A DNA stretch of 64,000 bases from G963556115 sp963667375 (GTDB lineage Bacteria; Planctomycetota; SZUA-567): the NCBI GenBank assembly GCA_963667375.1, contig OY763323.1:2666001-2730000 (forward strand), given 5' to 3'. Position numbers and translations under genes: made by a program. Below, one piece after another: positions 54,237 through 63,608 of this stretch. The notes below the pieces were generated by a model that saw nothing but the letters and a program-made list of their open reading frames with translations, ran no database searches and was not told where the DNA came from. The first letter of the stretch is position 1; every line of letters starts with the position of its first letter.

Positions 54237-55763
54237 ATGAGTGATAATTGTCTACTTGAGTTAAAAAGTGTTTCAAAAACTTTTAGCGGGGTTAAGGCAT
54301 TACAGCACGTTGATCTCAAAATCAATGCCGGCAAAATACATGCATTGGCAGGTGAAAATGGTGCCGGAAAATCAACGCTGATGAAGATTATTGTAGGGGT
54401 ATATCAGCCGGATGCTGAAAGTGGCGAGATGACCTTTCAGGGGCAGGTCGTAAGTCATACCTCCCCTCAGCAGGCTCAGGAACTGGGAATAGGTATAATA
54501 TATCAGGAATTCAGTCTTATACCATATATGACGGTTTATGAAAATATCTTTCTTGGCAGAGAGATACGCAAGAACGGTTTTTTAGATAAGAAAGCAATGC
54601 GGAAGAAGGCAACAGATCTGCTAAATCATCTGGGTATGGATATCAACCCTAATTCCAAGATTAGCGAATTAAGTATTGCCCAGCAGCAGTTTGTTGAGAT
54701 TGCCAAGGCTATAAGCCTGAAAGTTAAGGTTCTGATCCTTGATGAACCTACTGCGCCGCTTACTCCAGTGGAGGTAAAGAATCTTTTTAAGTTGATGCGG
54801 GAATTACGGGCAAAGGGTGTGGGAATGGTCTTTATTTCACACCATCTTGAAGAGATATTTGAGGTATGTGATGAGGTTACATGCTTGCGTGACGGTCAGT
54901 CTGTAGGCTATAAGGATGTAAAAGAAATTAGGATGGATGAGTTAATTCGCATGATGGTTGGACGGGATGTCTCCCAGACTTATCCGCAGAACCATGAGCC
55001 AATTGATTATTCGGCCAGACCTTTACTGAGTGTTAAGGCATTGCAGAGAAGCAGGAATCTTCCCAAGGTTAGCTTTGATCTTTATCCGGGGGAGATACTC
55101 GGTATTGCCGGGCTGGTAGGGGCTGGACGCAGCGAATTGGTGCGGGCGCTGACAGGAGCAGATAAATCTTTATTAAAAGAGGTAGAGCTTGAGGGTGTAA
55201 AGGTTGCTATCAGAAATCCGAAAGATGCGCTTGATCTTGGTATCGGGCTGCTTCCGGAAGACCGCAAAACGCAAGGTCTGATCCTTGATTTTAGTGTTGA
55301 ATATAATGTTGTCATAAACACTTTAAAGGAATCATTGAGTAAGTTCAAAACCATAAGGCGAAAGTCGCTGTCCAGCAGAACAATGAAGCAGGTTAGGGAT
55401 CTTGGAATAAAAACTCCATCTGAACGCACTAAAGTAAAAAATCTTTCGGGCGGTAATCAGCAGAAGGTCGTAATCGGACGCTGGCTCAGTACTCAATGTA
55501 AAATTCTTATCTTTGATGAACCGACACGAGGTATAGATGTTGGAGCCAAGGCAGAAATTTATGAACTGATGCGTGGTCTTACCAGAGCCGGAATGGGAAT
55601 TATCATGATATCTTCGGAGTTGCCTGAGGTTGTTGGTATCAGTGATAGAGTCCTTGTAATGAGAAATGATGATATTGTGGCAGCTTTGAAGGGTGATGAT
55701 ATTACACCTGATGGTATTATGGAATATGCAGCGGGTGCAAAAGGAGGAAATAATGGTGTCTAA
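54237..55763 (+). CDS. Ribose-type sugar ABC transporter ATP-binding protein (two ATPase domains)
   Basis: 508 residues, tandem ABC domains: GENGAGKSTLMKIIVGVYQP, the LSIAQQQFVEIAKAI signature and LILDEPTAPLTPVE in the first; GLVGAGRSELVRALTGAD, LSGGNQQKVVIGRWL and FDEPTRGIDVGAKAEIYE in the second. Its end overlaps the permease start by 11 bases. Confidence 0.95.
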   Translation: MSDNCLLELKSVSKTFSGVKALQHVDLKINAGKIHALAGENGAGKSTLMKIIVGVYQPDAESGEMTFQGQVVSHTSPQQAQELGIGIIYQEFSLIPYMTVYENIFLGREIRKNGFLDKKAMRKKATDLLNHLGMDINPNSKISELSIAQQQFVEIAKAISLKVKVLILDEPTAPLTPVEVKNLFKLMRELRAKGVGMVFISHHLEEIFEVCDEVTCLRDGQSVGYKDVKEIRMDELIRMMVGRDVSQTYPQNHEPIDYSARPLLSVKALQRSRNLPKVSFDLYPGEILGIAGLVGAGRSELVRALTGADKSLLKEVELEGVKVAIRNPKDALDLGIGLLPEDRKTQGLILDFSVEYNVVINTLKESLSKFKTIRRKSLSSRTMKQVRDLGIKTPSERTKVKNLSGGNQQKVVIGRWLSTQCKILIFDEPTRGIDVGAKAEIYELMRGLTRAGMGIIMISSELPEVVGISDRVLVMRNDDIVAALKGDDITPDGIMEYAAGAKGGNNGV

Positions 55764-56739
55764 TGTGGCGATCGAGAAGAAGCGGGTTGATACTGAAGGT
55801 ATATCACACTATATCTCTTCCCGACCAGAAATATTGTCATTTATCGGTTTTATTGTTCTGTGTATTCTGATGTCAATAATTTCAGACCGCTTTTTAACTA
55901 TGAACAATCTTACAAATATTGCCAGACAGGTATCAATAAATGCTATTATTGCATCAGGTCTGACATTTGTTATTCTCACAGGCGGTATTGATCTTTCGGT
56001 TGGTGCGGTGATGGCATTGAGCGGTACATTTTTAGCTGGTGCACTTATTGCCGGCTGGAATCCAATCTTGTCAATTGTTATTGGTCTTGGTGTCGGTGTG
56101 GTTGCAGGATTTATCAATGGTTTTCTGGTTTCATATGCACGAATGCCGGCTTTTATTGTCACCCTGGCTATGATGGAGATTCCCCGTGGTATTGCCCTGC
56201 TGTATACTGGCGGTTATCCGATGAGCGGTCTGCCAAAGTCTTTTGAGATAATAGGACGTGGTTCTTTGCTTGGAATTCAGACTCCGATTCTGATTATGTT
56301 TGTAGTGTATATTCTGGTGTATTTACTGCTTAATCATGTTCCTTTTGGCCGTTATGTATATGCTATCGGCGGTAACGAGGAAGCGGTGCGTCTCTCCGGT
56401 ATCAAGGTTGAAAAGTTTAAAATGCTGGTGTATGTCATTAGCGGACTTACTGCGTCAATAAGCGGCGTTGTCCTTACCAGCAGACTGATGAGTGGTCAGC
56501 CTAATTCCGGTGTTGGCTTTGAACTGGATGCAATTGCGGCGGTAATTCTTGGTGGTACCGATATCGCTGGCGGTAAAGGGCATATAATCGGGACTCTTGT
56601 CGGCGCAATGATACTTGGGGTTCTCAATAACGGTTTGAATCTTATGGGCGTGTCACCGTATACGCAGAAAGTATTAAAAGGAGCGATAATTATTCTGGCA
56701 ATATATATAAGTTCATCACGCCAGAAGAATACAAATTAA
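55753..56739 (+). CDS. Ribose-type sugar ABC transporter permease
   Basis: 328 residues from the ATG at 55753 with a strong AAGGAGG upstream; an open extension further back lies wholly inside the ATPase gene. RbsC signatures ASGLTFVILTGGIDLSVGAV and AVILGGTDIAGGKG are present. It completes the importer begun at 53193. Confidence 0.95.
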   Translation: MVSNVAIEKKRVDTEGISHYISSRPEILSFIGFIVLCILMSIISDRFLTMNNLTNIARQVSINAIIASGLTFVILTGGIDLSVGAVMALSGTFLAGALIAGWNPILSIVIGLGVGVVAGFINGFLVSYARMPAFIVTLAMMEIPRGIALLYTGGYPMSGLPKSFEIIGRGSLLGIQTPILIMFVVYILVYLLLNHVPFGRYVYAIGGNEEAVRLSGIKVEKFKMLVYVISGLTASISGVVLTSRLMSGQPNSGVGFELDAIAAVILGGTDIAGGKGHIIGTLVGAMILGVLNNGLNLMGVSPYTQKVLKGAIIILAIYISSSRQKNTN

Positions 56740-56880
56740 TGTTTTATCGGTATGAGTGTTATCCGTTGCTCAATATTCTTCGCAACTGCAGATAATTTAC
56801 TAACCTTATGCATACACTTAACAAATCATCATAGTAACCTGAAGTACCTGTGGCGAATGATATTATTTTCTGTCGTTTAT

Positions 56881-56934
56881 GACAGAAGAGGGGTGTTCTG
56901 TCTATTTTCAGTACTGAAATACCGCTGAAAATAG
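56881..56934 (+). terminator. Tandem hairpins after the third importer operon
   Basis: Two adjacent inverted repeats: 7 bp (56881-56887 with 56896-56902) and 10 bp (56902-56911 with 56925-56934). They lie between the permease stop and the dehydrogenase gene. No clear U-run, so termination is only partial or uncertain. Confidence 0.4.
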
Positions 56935-57031
56935 ATGAAAAATGGATAGCACTTATACTTTTTAATGATAACAAAATTCAGTGTTTATTTACTGTAATTT
57001 GAAGAGATTTTATATTATGGAAGGATATCAG

Positions 57032-58108
57032 ATGAGTAAGTTACCCAGTAAAATGCAGGCAGTGATCTGTCATGGACCAAAGAACTATAAATTGGAAGAG
57101 GTTGACAGACCGGTAGCCGGCAAGAATGAAATTATTATCAAGGTTGAAGGATGCGGTATTTGTGCCGGAGATGTGAAGGCTGCGGCTGGGGCACAGATGT
57201 TTTGGGGCGGGGACGAGCCGTGGGTAAAGGCTCCGGTAGTGCCTGGACATGAATTCTACGGAAGGGTTGTAGAACTAGGTGAGGGAGCAGCTGAACATCA
57301 TGGTGTGGCTATGGGGGATCTGATTCTCTGTGAACAGATTGTGCCTTGTAATAAGTGCAGGTTCTGCAAAAGCGGGAAATACTGGATGTGTGAGGTGCAT
57401 AATATATTCGGCTTTCAGAAGGATGTGGCTGAAGGTGGTATGGCTGAATATATGCGTTTCCCTGAGACAGCTATTGTGCACAAACTACCTGAGACACTTA
57501 CCGCCAAGGAGGCTGCTTTAGTTGAGCCTATGGCATGTGCGCTGCATACTGTACGCAGAGGTGACATTGATTTTGATGATGTAGTTGTGCTTGCAGGTGC
57601 CGGTCCGCTTGGCCTCTGCATGGTGCAGGCTATCAAACTTAAAACACCGAAAAAATTCATTGTTCTTGATGCCGATGACAGCAGACTGAAACTCTCAAAA
57701 AAACTTGGTGCGGATCTGGTCATTAATCCGCTTAAAGAGGATGCGGTGAAGATTGTCAAGGATCTGACCGATGGCTATGGTTGTGATGTTTATATCGAGG
57801 CTACCGGGGCGCCTGTTGGTGTGACCCAGGGTCTGGAAATGATTAGAAAACTCGGTCGATTCGTCGAGTTCAGTGTCTTCTCCAAAGAGACTACTGTTGA
57901 CTGGTCGGTTGTGGGTGACAGAAAGGAACTTGATATCCGCGGCTCACATCTCGGACCATATTCATACGAGATAGCTATCGATCACTTTGAACGGAAACTG
58001 ACATCTGCTGAAGAAATAGTAACTCATCAGTTCCCGCTTTCCGATTTTGAAAATGCCTTTAAAATCGCTTCTACCACTGAATCAATCAAGGTTGTTCTCG
58101 TTCCGTAG
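57032..58108 (+). CDS. Zinc-dependent medium-chain dehydrogenase (polyol type)
   Basis: 358 residues from the ATG at 57032, preceded by GGAAGGA. Catalytic zinc ligands in CGICAGD and PGHEF; an intact structural-zinc set with spacing CxxCxxCx7C (CNKCRFCKSGKYWMC). Rossmann part with LAGAGPLGLCMVQ near residue 185. The family oxidises secondary alcohols of polyols (sorbitol, L-arabinitol, threonine) with NAD. In this cluster, followed by an L-xylulose-reductase-like and a xylitol-dehydrogenase-like gene, L-arabinitol to L-xylulose is the favoured reaction; this is inference. It lies 292 bases after the permease gene. Confidence 0.88.
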   Translation: MSKLPSKMQAVICHGPKNYKLEEVDRPVAGKNEIIIKVEGCGICAGDVKAAAGAQMFWGGDEPWVKAPVVPGHEFYGRVVELGEGAAEHHGVAMGDLILCEQIVPCNKCRFCKSGKYWMCEVHNIFGFQKDVAEGGMAEYMRFPETAIVHKLPETLTAKEAALVEPMACALHTVRRGDIDFDDVVVLAGAGPLGLCMVQAIKLKTPKKFIVLDADDSRLKLSKKLGADLVINPLKEDAVKIVKDLTDGYGCDVYIEATGAPVGVTQGLEMIRKLGRFVEFSVFSKETTVDWSVVGDRKELDIRGSHLGPYSYEIAIDHFERKLTSAEEIVTHQFPLSDFENAFKIASTTESIKVVLVP

Positions 58109-58564
58109 TTTTAATTTTTAATTGGAACAGTGATGTGACTAAGGTAATAGCGTTGATCACGGCATGCAGTATATAAAAGTGTTGTTGTGAATATTTGGGA
58201 AGACTATTCGGCTCTGGTTATAATGTGTTGATGGTTGTAATCAGTATGTGACTTGGCTTTATCATGGATTATTATCAGTTGATATGGGGTGAGCAGCGTC
58301 CCTGCTGCTACCATGTCTGAGGTATTTCTTATTCATTCGGTTATACTATAAAATCTGGCGTTATAGTCTGATGGATAGTGAGGAACTTTGTCAGTTACGA
58401 AGCAGGTGCGGATCATAAATACGGTATATACTGAAGTGTTTGCTGATTCAATAAATATCTCTAAATAGTTTAAAGGTGTTGTAGTTCGTATGAGTTAATG
58501 GTTTGACAATTGTCTGGCAGTTTGAAAAAACTGCCATGCAATTAAATATAAAAAGGAGTTTGTA
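58109..58564. other. Gene-free stretch before the SDR gene
   Basis: 456 bases with no credible gene. A perfect small hairpin (58516-58523 with 58528-58535, GAAA loop) lies 29 bases before the SDR start codon and may act on its mRNA leader. The long gap suggests an own promoter for the SDR gene, but I saw no good -35/-10. Confidence 0.4.
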
Positions 58565-59293
58565 ATGGGCTGTTTGAAGGGTAAAAAGATCGTTGTAACC
58601 GGGGCTACAAGCGGTATCGGCAGAGCGATTGTTTCTGAGTTGCTGGCGGCAGAGGCGTATGTATACGGTGTTGGTTTCGGGGCTGAGGTAATAGCTGAGT
58701 TGAATGCGCTTGATAATTGTGAAGCTGTTGAACTTGATGTTACCAGTGAGGAGGCGGTTGCAGCCTATGCCGCAGGTCTCGATACTGTGGATGGACTGGT
58801 GAATAGTGCCGGTATTAGTATCCTTGAGCCGGTTCTGGAATTCAAGAAAGAGAGTATTGAGAAAATTTTTGCCGTAAACGTAATTGGCGGTATGCTGATG
58901 AGTAAAGAGATCGCCAAGGTTATGATTAAAAATAAAACAGCCGGTGCTATCGTTAATCTGTCTTCACAAGCATCAATCATCGCTCTCAGGGATCACCTTG
59001 GCTACTGCGCTTCCAAGGGAGCTGTTGATGCACTTACCAAAGTAATGTGTCTTGAACTTGGTGAATATAATATAAGGGTTAATTCGGTTAATCCGACGGT
59101 AACCATGACCGCTATGGGTAAAATGGCATGGTCAGATCCTGCTAAGAGCGGTCCTGTACTCAAAGCTATGCCTCTGGGGCGTTTTGCAGAACCGGAAGAA
59201 ATAGCCAGACCAGTGTTGTTCCTGCTTAGTGATGCGGCATCTATGGTTTCAGGTGTGTCTCTGCCTATTGATGGCGGTTATACCATTCAGTAA
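58565..59293 (+). CDS. Short-chain dehydrogenase, L-xylulose reductase-like
   Basis: 242 residues, with AAAAAGGAG upstream. Cofactor motif TGATSGIG; NSAG; catalytic Ser (NLSSQAS), Tyr and Lys (YCASK). The C-terminal half, with RVNSVNPTVTMTAMGKMAW and LPIDGGY, closely resembles dicarbonyl/L-xylulose reductase, which reduces L-xylulose to xylitol with NADPH. By comparison with ordinary SDRs, the VNPTVTMTAMG stretch is specific to that group. Other SDR reactions on sugars or diacetyl remain possible. Confidence 0.88.
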   Translation: MGCLKGKKIVVTGATSGIGRAIVSELLAAEAYVYGVGFGAEVIAELNALDNCEAVELDVTSEEAVAAYAAGLDTVDGLVNSAGISILEPVLEFKKESIEKIFAVNVIGGMLMSKEIAKVMIKNKTAGAIVNLSSQASIIALRDHLGYCASKGAVDALTKVMCLELGEYNIRVNSVNPTVTMTAMGKMAWSDPAKSGPVLKAMPLGRFAEPEEIARPVLFLLSDAASMVSGVSLPIDGGYTIQ

Positions 59294-59432
59294 GTATTGT
59301 AAAATCCTGCCTGCAGTCAATAATTTGAAAGTTTATATTCCTAAGTTCAAGACATGATTACGCATTTATTGTATAATCACCTTACTTGTTATTGGTTATT
59401 TTGCAGGCAGAATTTTAGTGAAGGAAATATTT

Positions 59433-60098
59433 ATGAGTGGTAAGGCAGTAATATTTGATATGGACGGGGTACTTATTGACAGTTGGGAGGTACACTATCA
59501 GTCCTGGGCGGTTACAGGGGATAAGTTTGGTTTTACGGTAGAAAGAGAGAAGTTTGGGAACCATTTCGGTCAGACCTGTGATTCTTTCGTACGTACATTA
59601 TGTAAAGATCACAGTATTACGCTGACACCGAAGGAGATTGCCGACTGGATGGTGGTGAAGGATGATTATTACCGTACAGCTTTCAGGAATACCTTTACCG
59701 AGAATATACCTCTCAGCAGGTTATTGCTGGATTTAGAAAAGAATGGTTTCAAAACCGGGATCGGGTCTTCCGCTCCCAGAGAGAATATACAGGATTTGGT
59801 CGAAATAATGCCGCATGGAGAGTTATTACAGAATTATATCTGTGCTGGTGATGTTAGTATCGGAAAGCCCGATCCTGAGGTTTTCTTGCTTGCTGCAGCC
59901 AAGCTCGAGGTGGCTCCAGAGTATTGTGCGGTTATAGAAGACAGTATCCATGGACTGCAGGCGGCTGAAAGTGCTGGCATGGCAGCTGTTGGACTTACCG
60001 GTACCTTCAGCAGAGATGAGTTAGAACCATATGCGGATCTGGTCATTGATAATTTGAGTGAACTTGACGCCAAGACTTTTGACCGTCTTATTGCTTAA
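59433..60098 (+). CDS. HAD-superfamily sugar phosphatase / beta-phosphoglucomutase-like
   Basis: 221 residues from the ATG at 59433, with GAAGGAAA upstream. HAD motifs: nucleophile Asp and acid Asp in FDMDGVLID, Ser/Thr motif in GIGSSAP, Lys in GKPDPE, and EDS. The cap is the small helical type of beta-phosphoglucomutase and general sugar or sugar-alcohol phosphatases. Between a reductase and a polyol dehydrogenase, removal of phosphate from a pentose or pentitol phosphate is a reasonable inference; a mutase is the alternative. Confidence 0.88.
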   Translation: MSGKAVIFDMDGVLIDSWEVHYQSWAVTGDKFGFTVEREKFGNHFGQTCDSFVRTLCKDHSITLTPKEIADWMVVKDDYYRTAFRNTFTENIPLSRLLLDLEKNGFKTGIGSSAPRENIQDLVEIMPHGELLQNYICAGDVSIGKPDPEVFLLAAAKLEVAPEYCAVIEDSIHGLQAAESAGMAAVGLTGTFSRDELEPYADLVIDNLSELDAKTFDRLIA

Positions 60099-60530
60099 TT
60101 ATAACTTAGGGGCATTGAACCTGTTCTATATAGGGTATATTTTAATACTAGAGCGTTACCGGTTATGCAGGTACTTGAAAGCTTTATAATATGGTGGAAT
60201 ACTGTGAGTTTGTAAATAAGCTACGGTATATTTATTGTTAAGAACGTATTGTACTTATCTGCTGATAATCCACATTCATACTATATGATGTCCGACATTG
60301 TTGGCAAGGCTTGCGACATGATGTTGTATGCGGATAGTCAGTAATTTTAAGTTGCTGCTGCAATGGAATCATATTGCAATATTCTTTTGTGAGGATTAAT
60401 TTTTAGTGCATAACTCTGAGGTTGTGTGTCTTCAGAGTTTAATATCTTAAAAGCAGTGTACCGTTCATTTTAAATGTCTGCACGGAACTTTGTGCAGCGG
60501 GTAAATGATGAGTTGGTATAGGAGAGGACT
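60099..60530. other. Gene-free stretch before the xylitol-dehydrogenase-like gene
   Basis: 432 bases. An 8-bp perfect hairpin (60412-60419 with 60432-60439, 12-base loop) is the only clear structure. No open frame of worth. Confidence 0.35.
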
Positions 60531-61571
60531 ATGAAAGCATTTATACTTGAGAAGAAAGGTGAACTGGCAATTCGTGATATTGATATCAAGGAAGAGCTGG
60601 GGCCTGCGGATGTGCGAATAGCACCAAAATTTGTCGGGATTTGCGGTAGTGATGTGCATTATTATACGCATGGACATATTGGTGATTTTATTGTGCGTGA
60701 ACCGATGGTTCTGGGGCACGAGGCCAGTGGTGAGGTTCTTGAGGTTGGTTGTAATGTCAAAGACATCAAGGTCGGGGATAGAGTCTGCATGGAACCTGGA
60801 ATTCCAGACCCTGGCAGCAGAGCGGTATTTGAAGGGCATTATAACCTTGATCCTGCTGTACGCTTCTGGGCTACACCGCCAATTCATGGGTGTATGCGTG
60901 AGACGGTGGTACATCCCGCCGCATTAACCTTCAAATTGCCAGAGAATGTCAGTTATGAAGAGGGTGTACTGGTTGAGCCGCTGTCAATTGGTATTTATTC
61001 TGCGCAAAAGGCTTGTATCAAGCCTGGTGATGTGGCTGTGGTCATTGGTGCGGGGACTATTGGTCTAGTGACAGCTCTTGCTGCTCTGGGAGCCGGTTGT
61101 TCTCAGGTGATAATTGCAGATTATAAGCAGGGCAAGCTTGATTTCATACATAAGCATTATTCGGAGCTGAATATGCGTGCGGTTAATCCGCAGAATGAGG
61201 ATCTCAAGCAGATCGTGAATGCTGCTACCGGGAGCTGGGGAGCAGATATTCTCTTTGAAGCCAGCGGGGCTCCGGCAGCAATTCTCGGCTGTATGGACTA
61301 TATCTGTCCGGGCGGCACCTGCGTCTTTGTCGGTATGCCGCCTGAGCCGGCAGCGGTTGATATCGTCAAAGCTCAGTCTAAAGAGGTAACTATGAAGACA
61401 ATCTTCAGGTATGCCAATGTCTATGAACGGGCTATTCGCAGTATTGCCAGCGGTGCAGTAAATGTAAAGCCGCTGGTTACTTCAAAATTCAGTTTTAACG
61501 ACTCACAGAAAGCATATGATTTGGCGGCGACTTTCCCTGATGATCAGGTAAAGATTGTTATAGAGATGTAG
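60531..61571 (+). CDS. Xylitol/sorbitol dehydrogenase-like zinc oxidoreductase
   Basis: 346 residues; TAGGAGAGG upstream of the ATG. Catalytic zinc site Cys (GICGSD), His-Glu (LGHEASG) and the later Glu (LVEPL). The sequence follows polyol dehydrogenases (GSDVHYYTHG, FWATPPIHGC). The structural-zinc loop, normally four Cys between EPG and FWATPP, has none of them left (Asp, Ser, Phe, Asp in their places), as in mammalian sorbitol dehydrogenases. Likely xylitol to D-xylulose. It ends the third sugar cluster and is followed by a terminator. Confidence 0.88.
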   Translation: MKAFILEKKGELAIRDIDIKEELGPADVRIAPKFVGICGSDVHYYTHGHIGDFIVREPMVLGHEASGEVLEVGCNVKDIKVGDRVCMEPGIPDPGSRAVFEGHYNLDPAVRFWATPPIHGCMRETVVHPAALTFKLPENVSYEEGVLVEPLSIGIYSAQKACIKPGDVAVVIGAGTIGLVTALAALGAGCSQVIIADYKQGKLDFIHKHYSELNMRAVNPQNEDLKQIVNAATGSWGADILFEASGAPAAILGCMDYICPGGTCVFVGMPPEPAAVDIVKAQSKEVTMKTIFRYANVYERAIRSIASGAVNVKPLVTSKFSFNDSQKAYDLAATFPDDQVKIVIEM

Positions 61572-61595
61572 TCTTTACAATCCAACTAATGCACC

Positions 61596-61636
61596 AAAAC
61601 GGCTTCCCGGATTAGTAGGTTTCGGGAAGCTGTTTT
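61596..61636 (+). terminator. Rho-independent terminator
   Basis: 14-bp stem (61596-61609 with 61623-61636, one G:U) followed by TATTAATAA, 24 bases past the dehydrogenase stop; it may also serve the convergent MFS gene. Confidence 0.85.
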
Positions 61637-61672
61637 TATTAATAATACAACGCGGGGTGAAACTCAGTGCTT

Positions 61673-62887
61673 TTAATGTGTTTTGAGGTCTTTGGGGTTG
61701 ACCATATAGGCAACGTAAACATTTACAATCGAGAGCAGGGCTACACTGTAAAAGATGTACTCTGCACCAAATTTATACCATATTATGCCACCTGACGCGG
61801 CAATTATAATGGTTACAAGGTGATCAAGACTCATGCCCATAGATAAAGTCTTGGTCAGATCACTCTCGTCGACAAGAATATTTTTAAGATATATTGTACG
61901 GATGATCGTCATCTGCATGGACATTTTATCAAGTACTACCAGTGAATATGCCAGTATAACCGAGATCCCGGTAGTTGCCAGAAAACCGCTTCTGAAACCG
62001 GAGGTGATCAGTCCGTAAGCGATATATACAAAGACAAATGAGAGCGCATCCGCGTAGAGCATCTTCTTTACACCGAATTTGTCCACCATTTTGCCGAGTA
62101 GTGGAATAAAAAAGATCCCTATAAACGTTGCAATAAAGAATAGCAGCGATATTGTGTCGGCTTTTTTATTGAGCATTTCTATAAGTACCCAGGGACCAAA
62201 GACAAACATGATCTGTTTCTGAACCCCTGACATTATAGTAAGCATATAATAATATTTATATTCACGCCTAATCACCCAGCGTATTTTCCGATCGGCAAGA
62301 ATCTTGTGTTTCAAAATTATAATTAGTTTTATCAGCGCAAAAACAGCTAATGACATGGACACCGCACAGAAGATAAAGGGTTTTATGATATGAGTGGTAT
62401 AGGAAAAATAACCGGTTTTAAAGCCGACAAAAATGATAACCATTGAGATCATGGAAAAAGCGGTTGAAACTCCGCTGAAGCGGCCAAGCTCTGCGCCCAT
62501 TGTCTTGGCGTTTTTAATCAGTGACAGCCCTATACTGTTCTGTAGTGTCAGCAGCAGATGCATGCCGGTGGAGAAACAGAATAACAGGAGGATCATTACT
62601 GAATAGCTGGGAAAGATGGTGCCGAGCAGGGTGATACTAATAACGCAGATAATCTCTCCGACAATTGCCAGACGGACATCGCCGATAAAGGCGAGACTGG
62701 AGACAATAAAAATGCTTATTACTCCGGGAAATTCACGAGGGAACTCCAGAAAACCACGTTCTAGCGCATCGGTATTATAGGCGTCACGCAGATAATTGGA
62801 TATGGTTTCAAAGCTCAGTCCAAGTCCCATAGCGGTAAAAGCTAGAAAGGCGTAGAAATAAAGTAGGGTTTGTTTCTGTTGTGTCAT
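61673..62887 (-). CDS. MFS transporter
   Basis: 404 residues from the ATG at 62887 (GGAG upstream; the frame is open 2 codons more via a TTG). Twelve hydrophobic helices; a charged loop around 190-215 separates two six-helix halves; GKMVDKFGVKKML after helix 8 is the usual MFS inter-helix basic motif. Substrate unknown. It is in an operon with the MarR gene upstream (30-base gap), which suggests export of a toxic compound or uptake controlled by a small aromatic or sugar effector. Confidence 0.88.
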   Translation of the reverse strand: MTQQKQTLLYFYAFLAFTAMGLGLSFETISNYLRDAYNTDALERGFLEFPREFPGVISIFIVSSLAFIGDVRLAIVGEIICVISITLLGTIFPSYSVMILLLFCFSTGMHLLLTLQNSIGLSLIKNAKTMGAELGRFSGVSTAFSMISMVIIFVGFKTGYFSYTTHIIKPFIFCAVSMSLAVFALIKLIIILKHKILADRKIRWVIRREYKYYYMLTIMSGVQKQIMFVFGPWVLIEMLNKKADTISLLFFIATFIGIFFIPLLGKMVDKFGVKKMLYADALSFVFVYIAYGLITSGFRSGFLATTGISVILAYSLVVLDKMSMQMTIIRTIYLKNILVDESDLTKTLSMGMSLDHLVTIIIAASGGIIWYKFGAEYIFYSVALLSIVNVYVAYMVNPKDLKTH

Positions 62888-62917
62888 TACCAACTCCAGT
62901 TTATGGGTAGATTATAA

Positions 62918-63397
62918 TTATAAGTTGTTAGCGGTTTCTGAAATGTCGTAGTTGCCGGTGTTCATTTCCAGATAGTCAGAGTAGCCATCAAGTATTTGCG
63001 AGAATTTTTCAACCGCTGCGGCATCGAACTGCTTGAAAAATGTCGCATCCAGTTTGGTAAATTCCTGATGAATTTTGGTGTGTTTCGTGAAAATTTCATA
63101 TCCAGCGTCTGTCAGTTCGTAGTATATCTCTTTTTTGTTGTCCGGTATCCTGAAACTCCTTATATGCTTATTACGCAGCAGTTTTTTAATTACTTTGCTG
63201 ATTGCGCCCCTGGTCATACCCAGGTGTGAGGCTATTCCGGTAACGTTCGGATAGGAATTTGTGCCGATATATTCCAGGGTGTGTAATTCTGAGAATTTAT
63301 AGTAACTGCATAAATATTTGAAATTCTGCCGTATGAGACTGCGCCGTTTAAAGGCAATGCTCATTAGCTGGCGGGTGATATGATCGATAGTTTTCAT
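62918..63397 (-). CDS. MarR-family transcriptional regulator
   Basis: 159 residues from the ATG at 63397 with AGGGAA upstream; an earlier in-frame start would run through the operator. Winged helix at about 45-110 (TGIASHLGMTRGAISKVIKKLL recognition part) between dimerising helices. A perfect inverted repeat just upstream (63415-63438) is the obvious binding site, implying autoregulation and control of the MFS gene. Confidence 0.9.
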   Translation of the reverse strand: MKTIDHITRQLMSIAFKRRSLIRQNFKYLCSYYKFSELHTLEYIGTNSYPNVTGIASHLGMTRGAISKVIKKLLRNKHIRSFRIPDNKKEIYYELTDAGYEIFTKHTKIHQEFTKLDATFFKQFDAAAVEKFSQILDGYSDYLEMNTGNYDISETANNL

Positions 63398-63414
63398 TGA
63401 CGGTTCCCTATATA

Positions 63415-63438
63415 ACTTTGTTTCTATGGAAACAAAGT
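63415..63438 (-). promoter_or_regulatory. MarR-type operator (inverted repeat)
   Basis: ACTTTGTTTC (63415-63424) and its exact reverse complement (63429-63438) are separated by TATG. They sit 18 bases upstream of the MarR start. A third half-site-like GGAAACAAA lies near 63480. The size suits a MarR dimer site. Confidence 0.6.
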
Positions 63439-63608
63439 ATGCAAAAAATGCTGCGGCAGTCAAGAAAAATTGTTGAATCGGAAACAAAAATAAGGTGTGA
63501 GATGTGACTTAAGATCGTATTGCAGGCGTTTACGCAGTGTATTTGTTAATTTAAAGAAAGTAATAAGATGTGAAATTAATTATGATTAAAATAAATAACG
63601 ACTGAAAA

